64,000 nucleotides of DNA. Source: Pseudomonas fluvialis (GTDB taxonomy: Bacteria > Pseudomonadota > Gammaproteobacteria > Pseudomonadales > Pseudomonadaceae). Position numbers and translations under genes: made by a program. This document shows positions 1-8,974 of the stretch, piece by piece; within the stretch, counting starts at the first letter, position 1; each line of letters begins with the position of its first letter. The notes under the pieces are model-generated. The model was not told where the DNA came from. It did not search any database and saw only the letters and a list, made by a program, of their open reading frames with translations. Location of the stretch: assembly GCF_002234375.1 (NCBI RefSeq), contig NZ_NMQV01000003.1, positions 62,001 through 126,000 of the forward strand. Direction: 5' to 3'.

Positions 1-178
1 CTTGTTGCGCTACCGCATGGCCAAGGACCTGGCCTGTCTGGACAAAGTGGCCAAGCAGGTACTGTCACGCACGCAGCGACTGCGCTTTTATCTGCAGTAT
101 CGTGGCCGCCAGCGCCTGAATCAGGTCGACAAACGGCGGATTCGCCAGGTGCTGCGCTTTTTCGAGGGGCGTGAATGA
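1..178 (+). CDS. LPS core kinase, InaA/WaaP family (C-terminal end only)
   Basis: Only the last 58 codons lie in the window; the reading frame starts at base 2 and ends with TGA at 176-178. The fragment is basic (many Arg, Lys) and has the helical tail with an LSRTQRLRFYLQY-type motif that closes Pseudomonas LPS heptose kinases of the InaA/WaaP family. The next two genes are kinases of the same family, which supports the call and suggests this is the waaP or PA5008-type gene of the core operon. The kinase domain itself is outside the window, so activity cannot be judged. Confidence 0.6.
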   Translation, partial: LLRYRMAKDLACLDKVAKQVLSRTQRLRFYLQYRGRQRLNQVDKRRIRQVLRFFEGRE

Positions 179-227
179 AAACTCCATGCGGGTCCGCCGT
201 CACCCCTCCGCCGGGGAGCCTGTGGCT

Positions 228-974
228 ATGAGCGACTTTATTGCCGCGGCAGACCGCGCCCTGCTTGAACAGCACGGCCTGAACAGTTTCGAGGCGCTCT
301 GGGCGTTGCAGCTGGAGGCGGTGGACGAGCCGAATACTGAGCGTGGCGGCTGGAGCAGCGTGTATCGCCTGGAGCTGGGCGAGCGTGCCTACTACCTCAA
401 GCGGCAGAGCAATCACCTGACCCGCAGCTTGCGCCACCCCTGTGGCGAGCCAACCTTTGCCCGCGAGTTCCGCAATATCCAGCGCTATGCCGAGTTGGGG
501 ATTCCCGCACTGCAGGCGGCTTTTTTTGCCGCGCGCCGTGTGCCGGGCGAACAGCGCGCGGTGCTGCTGACCCGTGCCCTGGATGGCTGGCAGGAGCTGG
601 GTGACTACCTGGCCTGCTGGAGCCAGTTGGCCGTAGCGCAGCAGCAGGCCATCCTGCGTGCCTGTGGCGAACTGGCGCGTCGCCTGCATGGTGCCGGTCA
701 GCTACATGGCTGCTTCTATCCCAAGCACATCTTCCTGCAGGCGCAGGGTGAACGCTTCGCCGCCTGCCTGATCGACCTGGAAAAGACCCGCCCGCTGTTG
801 CTGGGTCGTCGCGATCGCATCAAGGATCTCGAACCGCTGCTGCGTCGTGCGTCGCGCCAGTGGGGAGGCGACGAATGGCGTGTACTGCTGCAGGCCTATC
901 TGGATGATCCGCTCAGCATGCCGCAGTGGCTGACCTATTTGCGTGCCCGACTGGCCGACAAGGAGGGACGTTGA
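228..974 (+). CDS. LPS core kinase, InaA family (PA5007-like)
   Basis: Predicted cytoplasmic kinase of 248 residues that would phosphorylate heptose or another sugar of the LPS core. It shows a lysine in a YYLKRQ context (residue 58), a catalytic-loop equivalent HGCFYPKH (160-167) and a metal-binding equivalent LIDLEK (181-186), the signature set of the InaA/lipopolysaccharide kinase family. I chose ATG 228 because GGGGAG lies nine bases upstream; a GTG at 171 and an ATG at 186 in the same frame have poor or badly spaced ribosome sites. Its stop overlaps the next ATG (TGATG), so translation is probably coupled. The exact phosphorylated position is inferred only from family and context. Confidence 0.8.
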   Translation: MSDFIAAADRALLEQHGLNSFEALWALQLEAVDEPNTERGGWSSVYRLELGERAYYLKRQSNHLTRSLRHPCGEPTFAREFRNIQRYAELGIPALQAAFFAARRVPGEQRAVLLTRALDGWQELGDYLACWSQLAVAQQQAILRACGELARRLHGAGQLHGCFYPKHIFLQAQGERFAACLIDLEKTRPLLLGRRDRIKDLEPLLRRASRQWGGDEWRVLLQAYLDDPLSMPQWLTYLRARLADKEGR

Positions 975-2419
975 TGCAGCTGTCGCAATTGGTAACGGCA
1001 GGACGCGCCCCTGTGCTACCGCTGCATCTAGAGGTGGCTGATGAAGCGTTGCAGATGCAGCAGCTGTTGCGCGTATTGCCGGGGCAGCGCTATGTCGGCG
1101 TAGCCGACTGGCAGGGGCGCCGGGTGCTGGCCAAGCTGCTGGTCGGCGGTAAGGCCGAGCGGCATTTTCAGCGGGAGCTGGCCGGAGCCCGGATGCTGGC
1201 CGAACAGGGCCTGAACACGCCGGCCCTGCTCGCGCAGGGTTTCCGCGAAGGGCAGGGCGGCTGGTTGCTGTTCGACTACCTGGAAGAGGCCGAAAGCCTG
1301 TGGGCGCGCTGGCAGGCCGTGGCGCACCAGCCACTGCTCAGTGCGGCGCAGCAGGCGGTGCTTGGCGAGGCCCTGGGCTGCATTGCCCGAATGCACGGCA
1401 AAGGCTTGTGGCAGGCCGATCTGCACCTGGACAACCTGTTGCGTCAGGCCGATCGCCTGTGGGTGATCGATGGCGGTGGCGTGCAGGTTGAAAACGCCGG
1501 CCAGCCGCTGTCGCAAGCGCGGGTGCTGGAGAATCTCGGGGTGTTCTTTGCCCAGTTGCCGGCTGAACTGGATGAGTTTCTCGAGGAGTTGCTGGTGCAT
1601 TACCTGCTGGTCAATGGCGAACACGCCTTGCCGTTGGAATTGCTGCAGGGCGAGATTGCCAAGGTGCGGCGCTGGCGGCTGCGCGATTATCTGAAGAAGG
1701 TCGGCCGTGATTGCAGCCTGTTCAGTGCGCGCGTCGGCGCGTTTGGCCTGCGTGTGGTGCGCCGCGAGGCGCAGGCAGCGCTGCAGCCGCTGCTCAATGA
1801 CCTTGATCAGGCCATCGAAGCCGGGCATATCTACAAAACCGGCGGTGCGGCCACCGTGGCGCGGGTTGAGCTGGACGGCCAGCCGCTGGTGGTCAAACGC
1901 TACAACATCAAGAACGCCTGGCATGCCTGCAAACGTTTCTGGCGTGCCAGTCGTGCCTGGCACAGCTGGCGCGAAGGGCATCGCCTGCAACTGCTGGGCC
2001 TGCATACGCCAAAACCGCTGGCTGTACTGGAGCGCCGCTGGTGTTGGTTGCGCGGGCGTGCCTACCTGATTACCGACTATTGCGGCGGGCAGGATATAAT
2101 CGCGCGTTTCGCGGCCTATCGGCAGGCGGTACCCCCGGAAAACGAGCTGCTGGCACTGGATCGACTGTTCGCAGCCCTGCTGCGCGAGCGCATCAGCCAC
2201 GGTGACTTGAAGGGGCACAACCTGTTCTGGGATGACGCGCAGGCTGCCTGGTCGCTGATTGATCTTGATGCCATGCGTCAGCACCGCAGTGCGCGCAGTT
2301 TTGCCAGGGCTTACGCCCGGGATCGCGCCCGTTTTCTGCGTAACTGGCCAGCGGATTGTGCGCTGCACCAGTTGCTCGACCAACGTTTACCGCAGGTGCC
2401 CGGCACCTGCCCGAATTAG
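974..2419 (+). CDS. Tandem two-domain LPS kinase (PA5006-like)
   Basis: 481 residues starting at ATG 974 behind an excellent AAGGAGG. Two protein-kinase-like lobes are visible in sequence. The first carries LAKLLVG, a loop QADLHLDNLL and VIDGGGV; the second carries VVKRYN, the more canonical loop SHGDLKGHNLF and LIDLDAM. This is the double-domain architecture of the PA5006 family in the P. aeruginosa core cluster. The first lobe keeps Asp and Asn of the loop but has DGGG where DFG/DLE-type motifs are expected, so it may be degenerate or have a different substrate. It is coupled to the preceding kinase and followed after 12 bp by the carbamoyltransferase gene, suggesting one operon. Confidence 0.8.
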   Translation: MQLSQLVTAGRAPVLPLHLEVADEALQMQQLLRVLPGQRYVGVADWQGRRVLAKLLVGGKAERHFQRELAGARMLAEQGLNTPALLAQGFREGQGGWLLFDYLEEAESLWARWQAVAHQPLLSAAQQAVLGEALGCIARMHGKGLWQADLHLDNLLRQADRLWVIDGGGVQVENAGQPLSQARVLENLGVFFAQLPAELDEFLEELLVHYLLVNGEHALPLELLQGEIAKVRRWRLRDYLKKVGRDCSLFSARVGAFGLRVVRREAQAALQPLLNDLDQAIEAGHIYKTGGAATVARVELDGQPLVVKRYNIKNAWHACKRFWRASRAWHSWREGHRLQLLGLHTPKPLAVLERRWCWLRGRAYLITDYCGGQDIIARFAAYRQAVPPENELLALDRLFAALLRERISHGDLKGHNLFWDDAQAAWSLIDLDAMRQHRSARSFARAYARDRARFLRNWPADCALHQLLDQRLPQVPGTCPN

Positions 2420-2431
2420 AGGCTTATCCCT

Positions 2432-4186
2432 GTGGCACTGACTATTCTCGGCCTGTCCGGCGCCCTCAGTCACGACCCGTCCGCCGCCCTGTACATCGAC
2501 GGCAAGCTGATTGCGGCCGTCGAAGAAGAGCGCCTGGTACGCGACAAGCACGCGAAGAACCGCATGCCCTACGAGGCCGCCAAGTTCTGCCTGGAGCAGG
2601 CCGGGATCAAGCCGGCGGATGTTGACGTGGTGGCGATTCCCTTCGCGCCGATCAGCATTTTCGAGAAGGCCCGCTGGCAGTACGCCAAACGCTACTGGTA
2701 CGCCCCGGACCGTGCGCTGGACGCCATCCTGATGGGCAACCGTCGCTATTACCGCTACAAGAAGCGCATCGAGTGGTGCCTGCAGCAGCTGGGCTTCGAC
2801 CTGAAGAAGGTGAAGATTCAGCCGGTCGAGCACCACTTGGCGCATGCCTCCAGCGCCTATCACTGCTCGGGCTTCAAGGAAAAGACGGCAATTCTCGGCA
2901 TCGACGGCAAGGGCGAGTACGCCACCACCTTCTTCGGCTACGGCGAGAACGGCCAGATCCACAAGATCAAGGAGTTCTACGATCCGGACTCGCTGGGTGG
3001 TCTGTACGGCGCGATCACTGAGTTCCTCGGTTTCGAGATGCTCGACGGCGAGTTCAAGGTGATGGGCATGGCGCCCTACGGTGACGCCGCCAAGTATGAC
3101 TTCTCGCGCCTGGCCACGTTCGAGAACGGCGAGCTGATCATCAACACTGAGTACGCCAACGTCATCGGTTTTCGCCGCTACAAGGAAAAGGGCAAGGGCT
3201 ATTACTTCTCGCCCAAGCTGATCGAATGGCTGGGTCCCAAGCGCGAAGGCGACATCGCCGATGATCCCTACATCCATTACGCCGCGGCCATGCAGGCGCT
3301 GTTCGAGAAGCTGGCCCTGGAAATGATGGATTACTACCTGGGTGACATCATCAGGCAGACCGGCAAGATTGCCTTTGCCGGCGGCTGCGCGCTGAACGTC
3401 AAGCTGAACCAGAAGATCATCGCCCGCGACGAGGTCAAGGAGCTGTTCGTGCAACCGGCTGCCGGCGATGCCGGTACCGCAGTCGGCGCCGCGGCCTATG
3501 TATCCGTGCAGCGTGGCGTGCCGGTGGAAAAGATGGAGCATGTCTATCTTGGCCCGGCCTATTCCAACGAAGACATCATCGCCGCCTGCGCCCGCCACCC
3601 GAACAAGCCGGTATTCAAGCAGATCGACAACGTCGAGCAGCGCATCGCCAAAATCATGGTCGACGGCAACCCGGTGGCCTGGTTCCAGGGGCGCCTGGAG
3701 TTCGGCCCGCGTGCCCTGGGCGGTCGCTCGATCATCGGTTGCCCAAGCATTCCCGGCGTGGCCGACCGGATCAACGAGCAGATCAAGTTCCGCGAGCGCT
3801 GGCGGCCCTTCTGCCCGTCGATGCTCGACACAGTGGCGCCGCAGATGCTCAAGGTCGACCACCCGAGCCCGTTCATGACCTTCACCTTCGAGGTCAACGA
3901 AGAATGGAAAACCCGCGTCAGTGAAGTCGTGCACGAAGACGGCACCTCGCGCGCCCAGGTGCTCGAGCGTCAGTACAACCCGCGCTGGTACGACCTGATG
4001 GTCGAGCTGGAGAAGCTCACCGGCAATGGCGTGTCGCTGAATACCTCGCTGAACCGCCGTGGTGAGCCGATGGTCTGCTCGCCGACCGATGCGCTGAACA
4101 TGTTCTACGGCTCCGACCTGCAGTACCTGATCATGGAAGACATTCTCGTGGTCAAGGAAGGCAAGGGTTGGTATGACTCGCTCTGA
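2432..4186 (+). CDS. wapO: LPS core carbamoyltransferase, NodU/CmcH family (WapO-like)
   Basis: 584 residues, GTG start. The enzyme would transfer a carbamoyl group from carbamoyl phosphate (via carbamoyl-adenylate) onto a core heptose, as WapO does in P. aeruginosa. The N-terminal ASKHA-type carbamoyltransferase half begins LGLSGALSHDPSAALY and holds the histidines of VEHHLAHASSAYH and the segment GIDGKGEYATT; the C-terminal half has EFGPRALGGRSI and FRERWRPFCPS, both typical of the family. Length and position directly after a PA5006-like kinase match PA5005. The next gene overlaps its 3' end by 14 bp. Function is strong by family; which heptose hydroxyl is modified is inferred from P. aeruginosa. 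Confidence 0.88.
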   Translation: MALTILGLSGALSHDPSAALYIDGKLIAAVEEERLVRDKHAKNRMPYEAAKFCLEQAGIKPADVDVVAIPFAPISIFEKARWQYAKRYWYAPDRALDAILMGNRRYYRYKKRIEWCLQQLGFDLKKVKIQPVEHHLAHASSAYHCSGFKEKTAILGIDGKGEYATTFFGYGENGQIHKIKEFYDPDSLGGLYGAITEFLGFEMLDGEFKVMGMAPYGDAAKYDFSRLATFENGELIINTEYANVIGFRRYKEKGKGYYFSPKLIEWLGPKREGDIADDPYIHYAAAMQALFEKLALEMMDYYLGDIIRQTGKIAFAGGCALNVKLNQKIIARDEVKELFVQPAAGDAGTAVGAAAYVSVQRGVPVEKMEHVYLGPAYSNEDIIAACARHPNKPVFKQIDNVEQRIAKIMVDGNPVAWFQGRLEFGPRALGGRSIIGCPSIPGVADRINEQIKFRERWRPFCPSMLDTVAPQMLKVDHPSPFMTFTFEVNEEWKTRVSEVVHEDGTSRAQVLERQYNPRWYDLMVELEKLTGNGVSLNTSLNRRGEPMVCSPTDALNMFYGSDLQYLIMEDILVVKEGKGWYDSL

Positions 4187-5081
4187 GGCGTTGCTGATCA
4201 GCGTTGTCATCCCGGCATACAACTATGCCCATTTGTTGCCGCGTGCCCTGGATTCGGTGCTCGGACAACTGAGCGACGACGTCGAGCTGATCGTGGTGGA
4301 CGATGGCTCGACGGACAATACGGCCGCCGTGCTCGCCGATTATCAGGCGCGTCATGCTGCACTGCAGGTGATCAGCCAGGTCAACGGCGGCGCGGCGGCA
4401 GCGCGTAATCGAGGTATCGCCGCCGCCGCAGGCCGCTACGTGCTGCTGCTGGATGCGGATGACGAACTGCTGCCGGGGGCCCTGGCCGCTCTGCGTGAGC
4501 AGGTGCTGGTCCAGCCGGCGCTGGGCATGGTGCTGGGCGCGCAGATTTCGGTATACCCCAATGGCCGCGAACGTCTGCGGGTACCGCCTGCGGTTCCGTC
4601 GGCCGGGCCGCGCGCGCTGATTCGCCGCTACCTGCTGCAGAAACGCATCAGCATCTCGCATGGTTGTTCGCTGTTTCGTCGCGACCTGCTGTTGCAGCGT
4701 CCTTACCCGGTGCAGTTGCGCAGCGGTGAGGATATCGCGGTGTTTGCCTTTCTGCTGGTCAGTGCTCCGGTGGCGGTGCTTGCCACGCCGCTGGCGCGCA
4801 TTTACAAACATGCCGATAGCCTGCGACATAACCGCGACAAGGCCGAAGAGTATGCGCTGGGCATGGTGGAAGCGGTGTTTTCCAGCCTGCCGGCGGATTG
4901 CCAGTCATTGCGCCGGCGCTATACCGCGCAGCGCTACCTTTCGCTGTTTCGTGCCGCACAAAATGCCGGCTCGCGTGGCGAGGCGCGTCATTTCTACGCC
5001 CGTGCGCTGCGCCTGAATCCCCTGCAGGCCTTGCGCTGGAGCTACCTGCGCAAGGCCTTGCGCCTGCTGTTCGGGGGCTGA
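4173..5081 (+). CDS. Family 2 glycosyltransferase
   Basis: 302 residues, GT-A fold. The N-terminal domain shows SVVIPAYNYAHLL (about 11-23), the nucleotide-sugar motif VVDDGSTDNT and a DAD-type metal site in LLLDADDELLPG. The C-terminal part is a basic helical tail. The gene starts inside the end of the carbamoyltransferase gene (14 bp overlap) and has an AAGGAAGG upstream, so it belongs to the same transcript. It most likely adds one sugar to the outer core; the donor sugar cannot be read from sequence. Base composition is like the GC-rich flank, in contrast to the next gene, so the composition boundary lies immediately after it. Confidence 0.8.
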   Translation: MTRSEALLISVVIPAYNYAHLLPRALDSVLGQLSDDVELIVVDDGSTDNTAAVLADYQARHAALQVISQVNGGAAAARNRGIAAAAGRYVLLLDADDELLPGALAALREQVLVQPALGMVLGAQISVYPNGRERLRVPPAVPSAGPRALIRRYLLQKRISISHGCSLFRRDLLLQRPYPVQLRSGEDIAVFAFLLVSAPVAVLATPLARIYKHADSLRHNRDKAEEYALGMVEAVFSSLPADCQSLRRRYTAQRYLSLFRAAQNAGSRGEARHFYARALRLNPLQALRWSYLRKALRLLFGG

Positions 5082-5082
5082 C

Positions 5083-6063
5083 ATGCGCATTCTTGTGCTG
5101 ACCACAGCACCGCGTCAGCCTGATAACCACCTTTTGTGGGAAGGTTTGCGAGAGTTTGCTGACGTAGAAATTCACTATTTTAGTAAGCAAGAGCAGAAGA
5201 GTCTTGGTGCTGTCCTGAGTCGCTTTGATTTTTCTTTATATGATCGTGTTATCTGTGATCTGTTATTTCGCTATTTAGTGCGACAGCGGCGAGTGCTCTC
5301 GCGCATCAGCGGGTTATTGATTTACGAGGAGGATGCCTGTCAGGAGTTTATTGAGGGCTCTAAGTGGGAAGGCGCTTTTTCAACGTTTTACCTGAAATTG
5401 CCGAACGCACGGATTGTTTTGACGGGCTTTCAGGTGTGTCGAAAATTCCAAGAAATGGGCGTAGATGCCCATTTTCTGCCGAAAGGCTTTGATAGTTCAA
5501 AGCTCTATAACATGGGCTTGGAGCGTGATATCCCGTTGGGCTTTGTTGGGCGGCTGGATAGCGATACCTATAAGCAGCGCCGAGAGTTTCTGCAGCGTGC
5601 CGAAAAAGAGTTCGGACTGCAGATTCTCCGCGCCGAACCAGGTGATGAATATCGTAAATTACTCAACAGGATCAAGGTCTTCGTTAGTGCTGATATTGGG
5701 CTTGGTGAGTATATGGCCAAAAATTTCGAGGCGATGGCTTGCGGTTGTGTGCTGCTTGCGTTCAAGCAAGGGTGTGGGGAAGAGGAAGCTCTAGGGCTCG
5801 AGTCTGGAATACATTGGCTTTTGTACGAAGGACAGGAGCAGTTCGAGCTTTTTGTTGAAATGCTTATGACAGATACGGGGCTTTCAGATGCGTTGGCCTG
5901 TGCCGGCCAAATGGAAGCAAAGCAGCGGTTTGATTATTCTGCTCAATCGCAGTCACTGTTTAGTTTGCTGGTTCTCCCGAGCGATCCCGCCCTGAAAAGA
6001 ATGAGTTTATGGCAGCGGTTGCTTGGACTGAAGTTTCAGATAGGAGGCCAACATGGCAATTAA
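5083..6063 (+). CDS. GT-B type glycosyltransferase (copy 1 of a duplicated pair)
   Basis: 326 residues. The C-terminal half has the nucleotide-sugar-binding pattern KVFVSADIGLGEYM then KNFEAMACGC, typical of GT-B glycosyltransferases (Glycos_transf_1-like). The N-terminal half starts MRILVLTTAP as a Rossmann strand. A clear paralogue of the same length lies at 15542-16513, with shared segments such as DACQ, VSAD.G.GEYM and NFEAMACGC. The first twenty-odd bases are GC-rich, then composition drops sharply, so the gene sits at the left edge of an AT-rich island. Its 3' end overlaps the following pyruvyl transferase family gene by 11 bp, an arrangement repeated in the second copy. Acceptor and donor are unknown. 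Confidence 0.75.
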   Translation: MRILVLTTAPRQPDNHLLWEGLREFADVEIHYFSKQEQKSLGAVLSRFDFSLYDRVICDLLFRYLVRQRRVLSRISGLLIYEEDACQEFIEGSKWEGAFSTFYLKLPNARIVLTGFQVCRKFQEMGVDAHFLPKGFDSSKLYNMGLERDIPLGFVGRLDSDTYKQRREFLQRAEKEFGLQILRAEPGDEYRKLLNRIKVFVSADIGLGEYMAKNFEAMACGCVLLAFKQGCGEEEALGLESGIHWLLYEGQEQFELFVEMLMTDTGLSDALACAGQMEAKQRFDYSAQSQSLFSLLVLPSDPALKRMSLWQRLLGLKFQIGGQHGN

Positions 6064-6844
6064 GTTATATTGGCATCGTGGCAGTGGTCGAAGCGATGCT
6101 GGTCAGCGGAATTTTGGAGACTATTTGTCCCCTTTGATCGTGGAAGCAGTGTCTGGTTGTTCTGTTAAATATGCGCCTCTGAAAGAGGCAGAAATGATGG
6201 CGATCGGCACGATTCTAGCTAATGAATATAAGGCCAAGCGCTATGGTTTTAAGCGGAAGATTCATGTCTGGGGGTCCGGTTGTGGGCAGCCGGATGAGCG
6301 TTTTAGTTCGCGACACTACTACCATGCTGTACGAGGTAAAGAGACTGCCCAGCGAGTTATTGGTCAACCAGTGATATCGGCATTTGGAGACCCTGGACTC
6401 TTGGCAGAGATGCTTGTTAAACGCCCGATTCAGAAAAAATACAAGATTGGCTTTGTGGCTCATTACGTTGACCGCGACAGGCCTGAAGCGATTGCTTTTG
6501 CCGCGACAGATGGAGTCCATTCGATCAATGTTTTCGATGAGCCGCGAGATGTTCTGCATCAGATTGCAGCCTGTGAGTTTATTGTTTCATCCAGTTTGCA
6601 TGGTTTGGTCGTGGCGGATGCTTATGGTGTTCCAAATCTCAGGGTGCGACTCTCGCGTGGCCTCATAGATGAGCTCAAGTTCGATGATTATTATTCGGCG
6701 TTTAATCTTTCGGCTCCTCAGCCATTGACGTCAGACAAGCTTGCGTCATTGGCCGCTGCGCCAGAGTGGATAGCGGATGGTTATAGCAGGCCAGGTCTAG
6801 CAGGTATCCAGGACGGCCTAATCAAGCACTTCCCCAAAATCTAG
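6053..6844 (+). CDS. Polysaccharide pyruvyl transferase family protein (copy 1)
   Basis: 263 residues, ATG behind AGGAGG. Family enzymes add a ketal-linked pyruvate to a sugar, using phosphoenolpyruvate. Visible features are the N-terminal NFGDYLSPLIVEAVSG segment (NxGDxLSP pattern), MMAIGTIL, HVWGSG, and the C-terminal SSSLHGLVVADAYGVPN, which carries the family's conserved SLHG histidine. A homologue at 16510-17316, roughly half identical by eye, has the same motifs in GC-rich DNA. The gene overlaps the upstream glycosyltransferase, so the two products probably act in sequence on one core sugar. Actual pyruvylation is inference from family. Confidence 0.8.
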   Translation: MAIKLYWHRGSGRSDAGQRNFGDYLSPLIVEAVSGCSVKYAPLKEAEMMAIGTILANEYKAKRYGFKRKIHVWGSGCGQPDERFSSRHYYHAVRGKETAQRVIGQPVISAFGDPGLLAEMLVKRPIQKKYKIGFVAHYVDRDRPEAIAFAATDGVHSINVFDEPRDVLHQIAACEFIVSSSLHGLVVADAYGVPNLRVRLSRGLIDELKFDDYYSAFNLSAPQPLTSDKLASLAAAPEWIADGYSRPGLAGIQDGLIKHFPKI

Positions 6845-6854
6845 AGACAGAATA

Positions 6855-7742
6855 ATGAAAATTTACACAATTGAGTATTCCGGAAAGTCTTTCGAAGACT
6901 GGGCCAACCTTGGGGATGATATTCAGTCGATTGCAGCTAAGAAGCTTCTGCCGCATGTGGATGGTGGAATTTCTCGAGAAAAACTTAGGCAGCCGGCGGA
7001 GCCTGGTGTGTTATCAATGAATGGCTATTTTCTGGGAGGGTGTGAGTGGCCGCCAGCCCCAGAACTGACTCCAATATTCTTTGCTTTTCATATGACTCCA
7101 GGTTCAGTGGCTCGTATCTGCTCACCAGAGGGCATTGCTTATCTGAAAAAGCATGAGCCGATTGGTTGCAGAGATCGCGGGACTATGGAGATACTTCAGC
7201 GGTATGGCGTTGAGGCTTTTTATAGCAAGTGTGTAACGCTCACCCTCCCGCGTAGGGAGTGTGAGCCAGAGAATGGTCGCATTTATATGGTTGGCTTGAG
7301 CAAAGGTGCAGAATCTGCAGTGCCTCGTAGTATACGTAGGCGTGCGGTTGTGGTGGATCAGGCCAAATTGCGTTTGCCTGATTTAACACCAGGCCTAAAG
7401 GAAGAGATTTCACAGCATCTGCTGGATACATACAGTAGAACGGCTTCGCTTGTTATTACTTCGAAAATACATTGTGCGATGCCCTGTATTGCAATGGGCA
7501 TTCCTGTGGTTTTTTTGTATGACAAAAAGAAGGTGGATGATTATCGTGTTGGCATTATAAAGGATCTGATTGGGATTCAGTATGTTGGTGAAACAAGGCT
7601 GGATAGGATTTTTTTAAATAGATTGCGTGGTTTGAAGTTTGATTGGAATCCGCAACCCTTGGAGTTTGAGAGTGAGAAGCTGAGGATTAGGGAGGGCTAC
7701 TTATCTGCTTTTGAAAGGGCGGTTGCTAGGTTTGGTTTATAG
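6855..7742 (+). CDS. Polysaccharide pyruvyl transferase family protein, divergent subtype
   Basis: 295 residues; ATG 6855 follows the previous stop by 10 bp. The N-terminus shows NLGDDIQSIAAKKLLP, the family's NxGDxxQ pattern, and the C-terminal region has VITSKIHCAMPCIAMGIPV, equivalent to the SLHG-containing motif but with Lys-Ile-His in place of Ser-Leu-His. It is therefore a different subtype from the genes at 6053 and 16510. From 7214 to its stop, it is matched at high nucleotide identity by a truncated second copy at 9063-9603. The DNA is AT-rich compared with the flanks. Sugar substrate unknown. Confidence 0.7.
   Translation: MKIYTIEYSGKSFEDWANLGDDIQSIAAKKLLPHVDGGISREKLRQPAEPGVLSMNGYFLGGCEWPPAPELTPIFFAFHMTPGSVARICSPEGIAYLKKHEPIGCRDRGTMEILQRYGVEAFYSKCVTLTLPRRECEPENGRIYMVGLSKGAESAVPRSIRRRAVVVDQAKLRLPDLTPGLKEEISQHLLDTYSRTASLVITSKIHCAMPCIAMGIPVVFLYDKKKVDDYRVGIIKDLIGIQYVGETRLDRIFLNRLRGLKFDWNPQPLEFESEKLRIREGYLSAFERAVARFGL
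7214..7742. repeat. Left copy of a long direct repeat
   Basis: The 3' part of the pyruvyl transferase family gene, repeated in direct orientation 1849 bp downstream (9063-9591). The first ~330 bases match at roughly 90% by eye, and the rest is more diverged but without gaps. The two copies flank the PP-loop gene. Confidence 0.85.
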
Positions 7743-7796
7743 TATTAATTTTTTGTTGTGGTTGTTAGTTTTGAGTTTGTATGGGTGGGGTGTTTT

Positions 7797-8912
7797 GTGA
7801 ATATTAAGCCTGGTGTTTTTTCTGAAGGGCGTTCAGACTTTTCTGTGGATGTAGGTGGTGAGCATTATGATATATATTTTCAGGGTCGGGGGGTTTCTGG
7901 TTCAGCAGAGGCCTTAGTTCCCTTGGTGATGCTGGCTGCTATGAAGAATAATCAGGATATACATGTTGAGGGTGTTTGTTCGCCTACGTTCATGGCGAAT
8001 ATGTGCTCTCTTTCAAGTATTTTCTCTAAATGGTTTTCTGCTGATGGGTTTCATCAGGTTTCAGTACAGGCTGAGCAGTTGAGGGTTCCTGAGCCGGCAG
8101 TGGGCGGGCGTGTGGCTTCGTTTTTTACTGGTGGTGTAGATTCTTTTTATACTTTTTTAAAACATAAAGATGAGATAACTGACCTTATTTATGTTCATGG
8201 CTTTGATCTGCCTTTGGAGGAGACAGCCAAGCGTCGCGCTGTTAGTGAAATGGGTCGTAGGATAGAGCAGGCAACTGGCGTACGATTCCTTGAGATCGAA
8301 ACAAATAGCCGGCGAGTTTTGCGTGATTGGGGGCGCTGGGGTGTTCATGGGCATGGCCTGGGTCTAGGTTGTATAGGTCGATTGTTGACTTCAGAGTTCA
8401 AGCGTATCTATGTTCCCTCCAGTTTTCATGAAAGTGATCTGTTTCCTTGGAGCTCGCATCCAGAAACAGATGTTCTATATTCCGATGAGTCTATTGAGTT
8501 TGTTCATGATGGCTGTGAGGCTTTTCGTGCGCAAAAAATTGAGTTTATATCTGGTTTCTCAGTGGCTCTAGATAATTTGCGAGTTTGTGGCGAGAAGAAC
8601 CAGTTGGATTTGAATTGCGGGCGTTGTGAGAAGTGTGTGAGAACAATGACTAGCCTCTATGCGTGCGATGCCTTGGAGCGGGCACGGACTTTTGGTGAGT
8701 CGTTGACTTCTTCTTTGGTCCTCAAGCAGCTGATTTATGATGACTCAATTGTTGCTTTTGTTAAAGAAAACATTGCACTGATGGAGCGGCGTGGAAAGTC
8801 TGGTTCTGATATATGTGAATCGTGGCGCGTTGTCTTGGGGCGGTCGTCTTTTGAAAATAAATTGCGCCGTAAGATTTATAAGATCAAGAAGAAAATTGGG
8901 TTGAATATGTAG
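7797..8912 (+). CDS. QueC-like PP-loop ATP-pyrophosphatase of unknown role
   Basis: 371 residues from GTG 7797, chosen because GGGTGGGG lies six bases upstream; in-frame GTGs at 7758 and 7785 are alternatives. A PP-loop TGGVDS (residues 111-116) marks an ATP pyrophosphatase that adenylates a carboxylate or similar group. Near the C-terminus there is a Cys cluster at 264, 274, 277 and 280, i.e. C-x9-C-x2-C-x2-C, very close to the zinc site of QueC. Unlike QueC, it has an extra N-terminal domain of about 105 residues that I do not recognise. It lies in AT-rich DNA between two pyruvyl transferase family genes, which suggests a role in modifying a surface sugar rather than queuosine synthesis. 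That role is inference. Confidence 0.6.
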   Translation: MNIKPGVFSEGRSDFSVDVGGEHYDIYFQGRGVSGSAEALVPLVMLAAMKNNQDIHVEGVCSPTFMANMCSLSSIFSKWFSADGFHQVSVQAEQLRVPEPAVGGRVASFFTGGVDSFYTFLKHKDEITDLIYVHGFDLPLEETAKRRAVSEMGRRIEQATGVRFLEIETNSRRVLRDWGRWGVHGHGLGLGCIGRLLTSEFKRIYVPSSFHESDLFPWSSHPETDVLYSDESIEFVHDGCEAFRAQKIEFISGFSVALDNLRVCGEKNQLDLNCGRCEKCVRTMTSLYACDALERARTFGESLTSSLVLKQLIYDDSIVAFVKENIALMERRGKSGSDICESWRVVLGRSSFENKLRRKIYKIKKKIGLNM

Positions 8913-8974
8913 TTGTTTTGGTGTGTTATCTCGGTTTTATTTCCCTGGTGTCCAAAAAATATGAGTTGAATGTG

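Noticed and set aside
2387..4222. Long minus-strand open frame opposite the carbamoyltransferase gene
   Set aside because: Antisense to a gene with strong family motifs; the product is His/Leu/Val-rich without domain features, as usual in GC-rich DNA.
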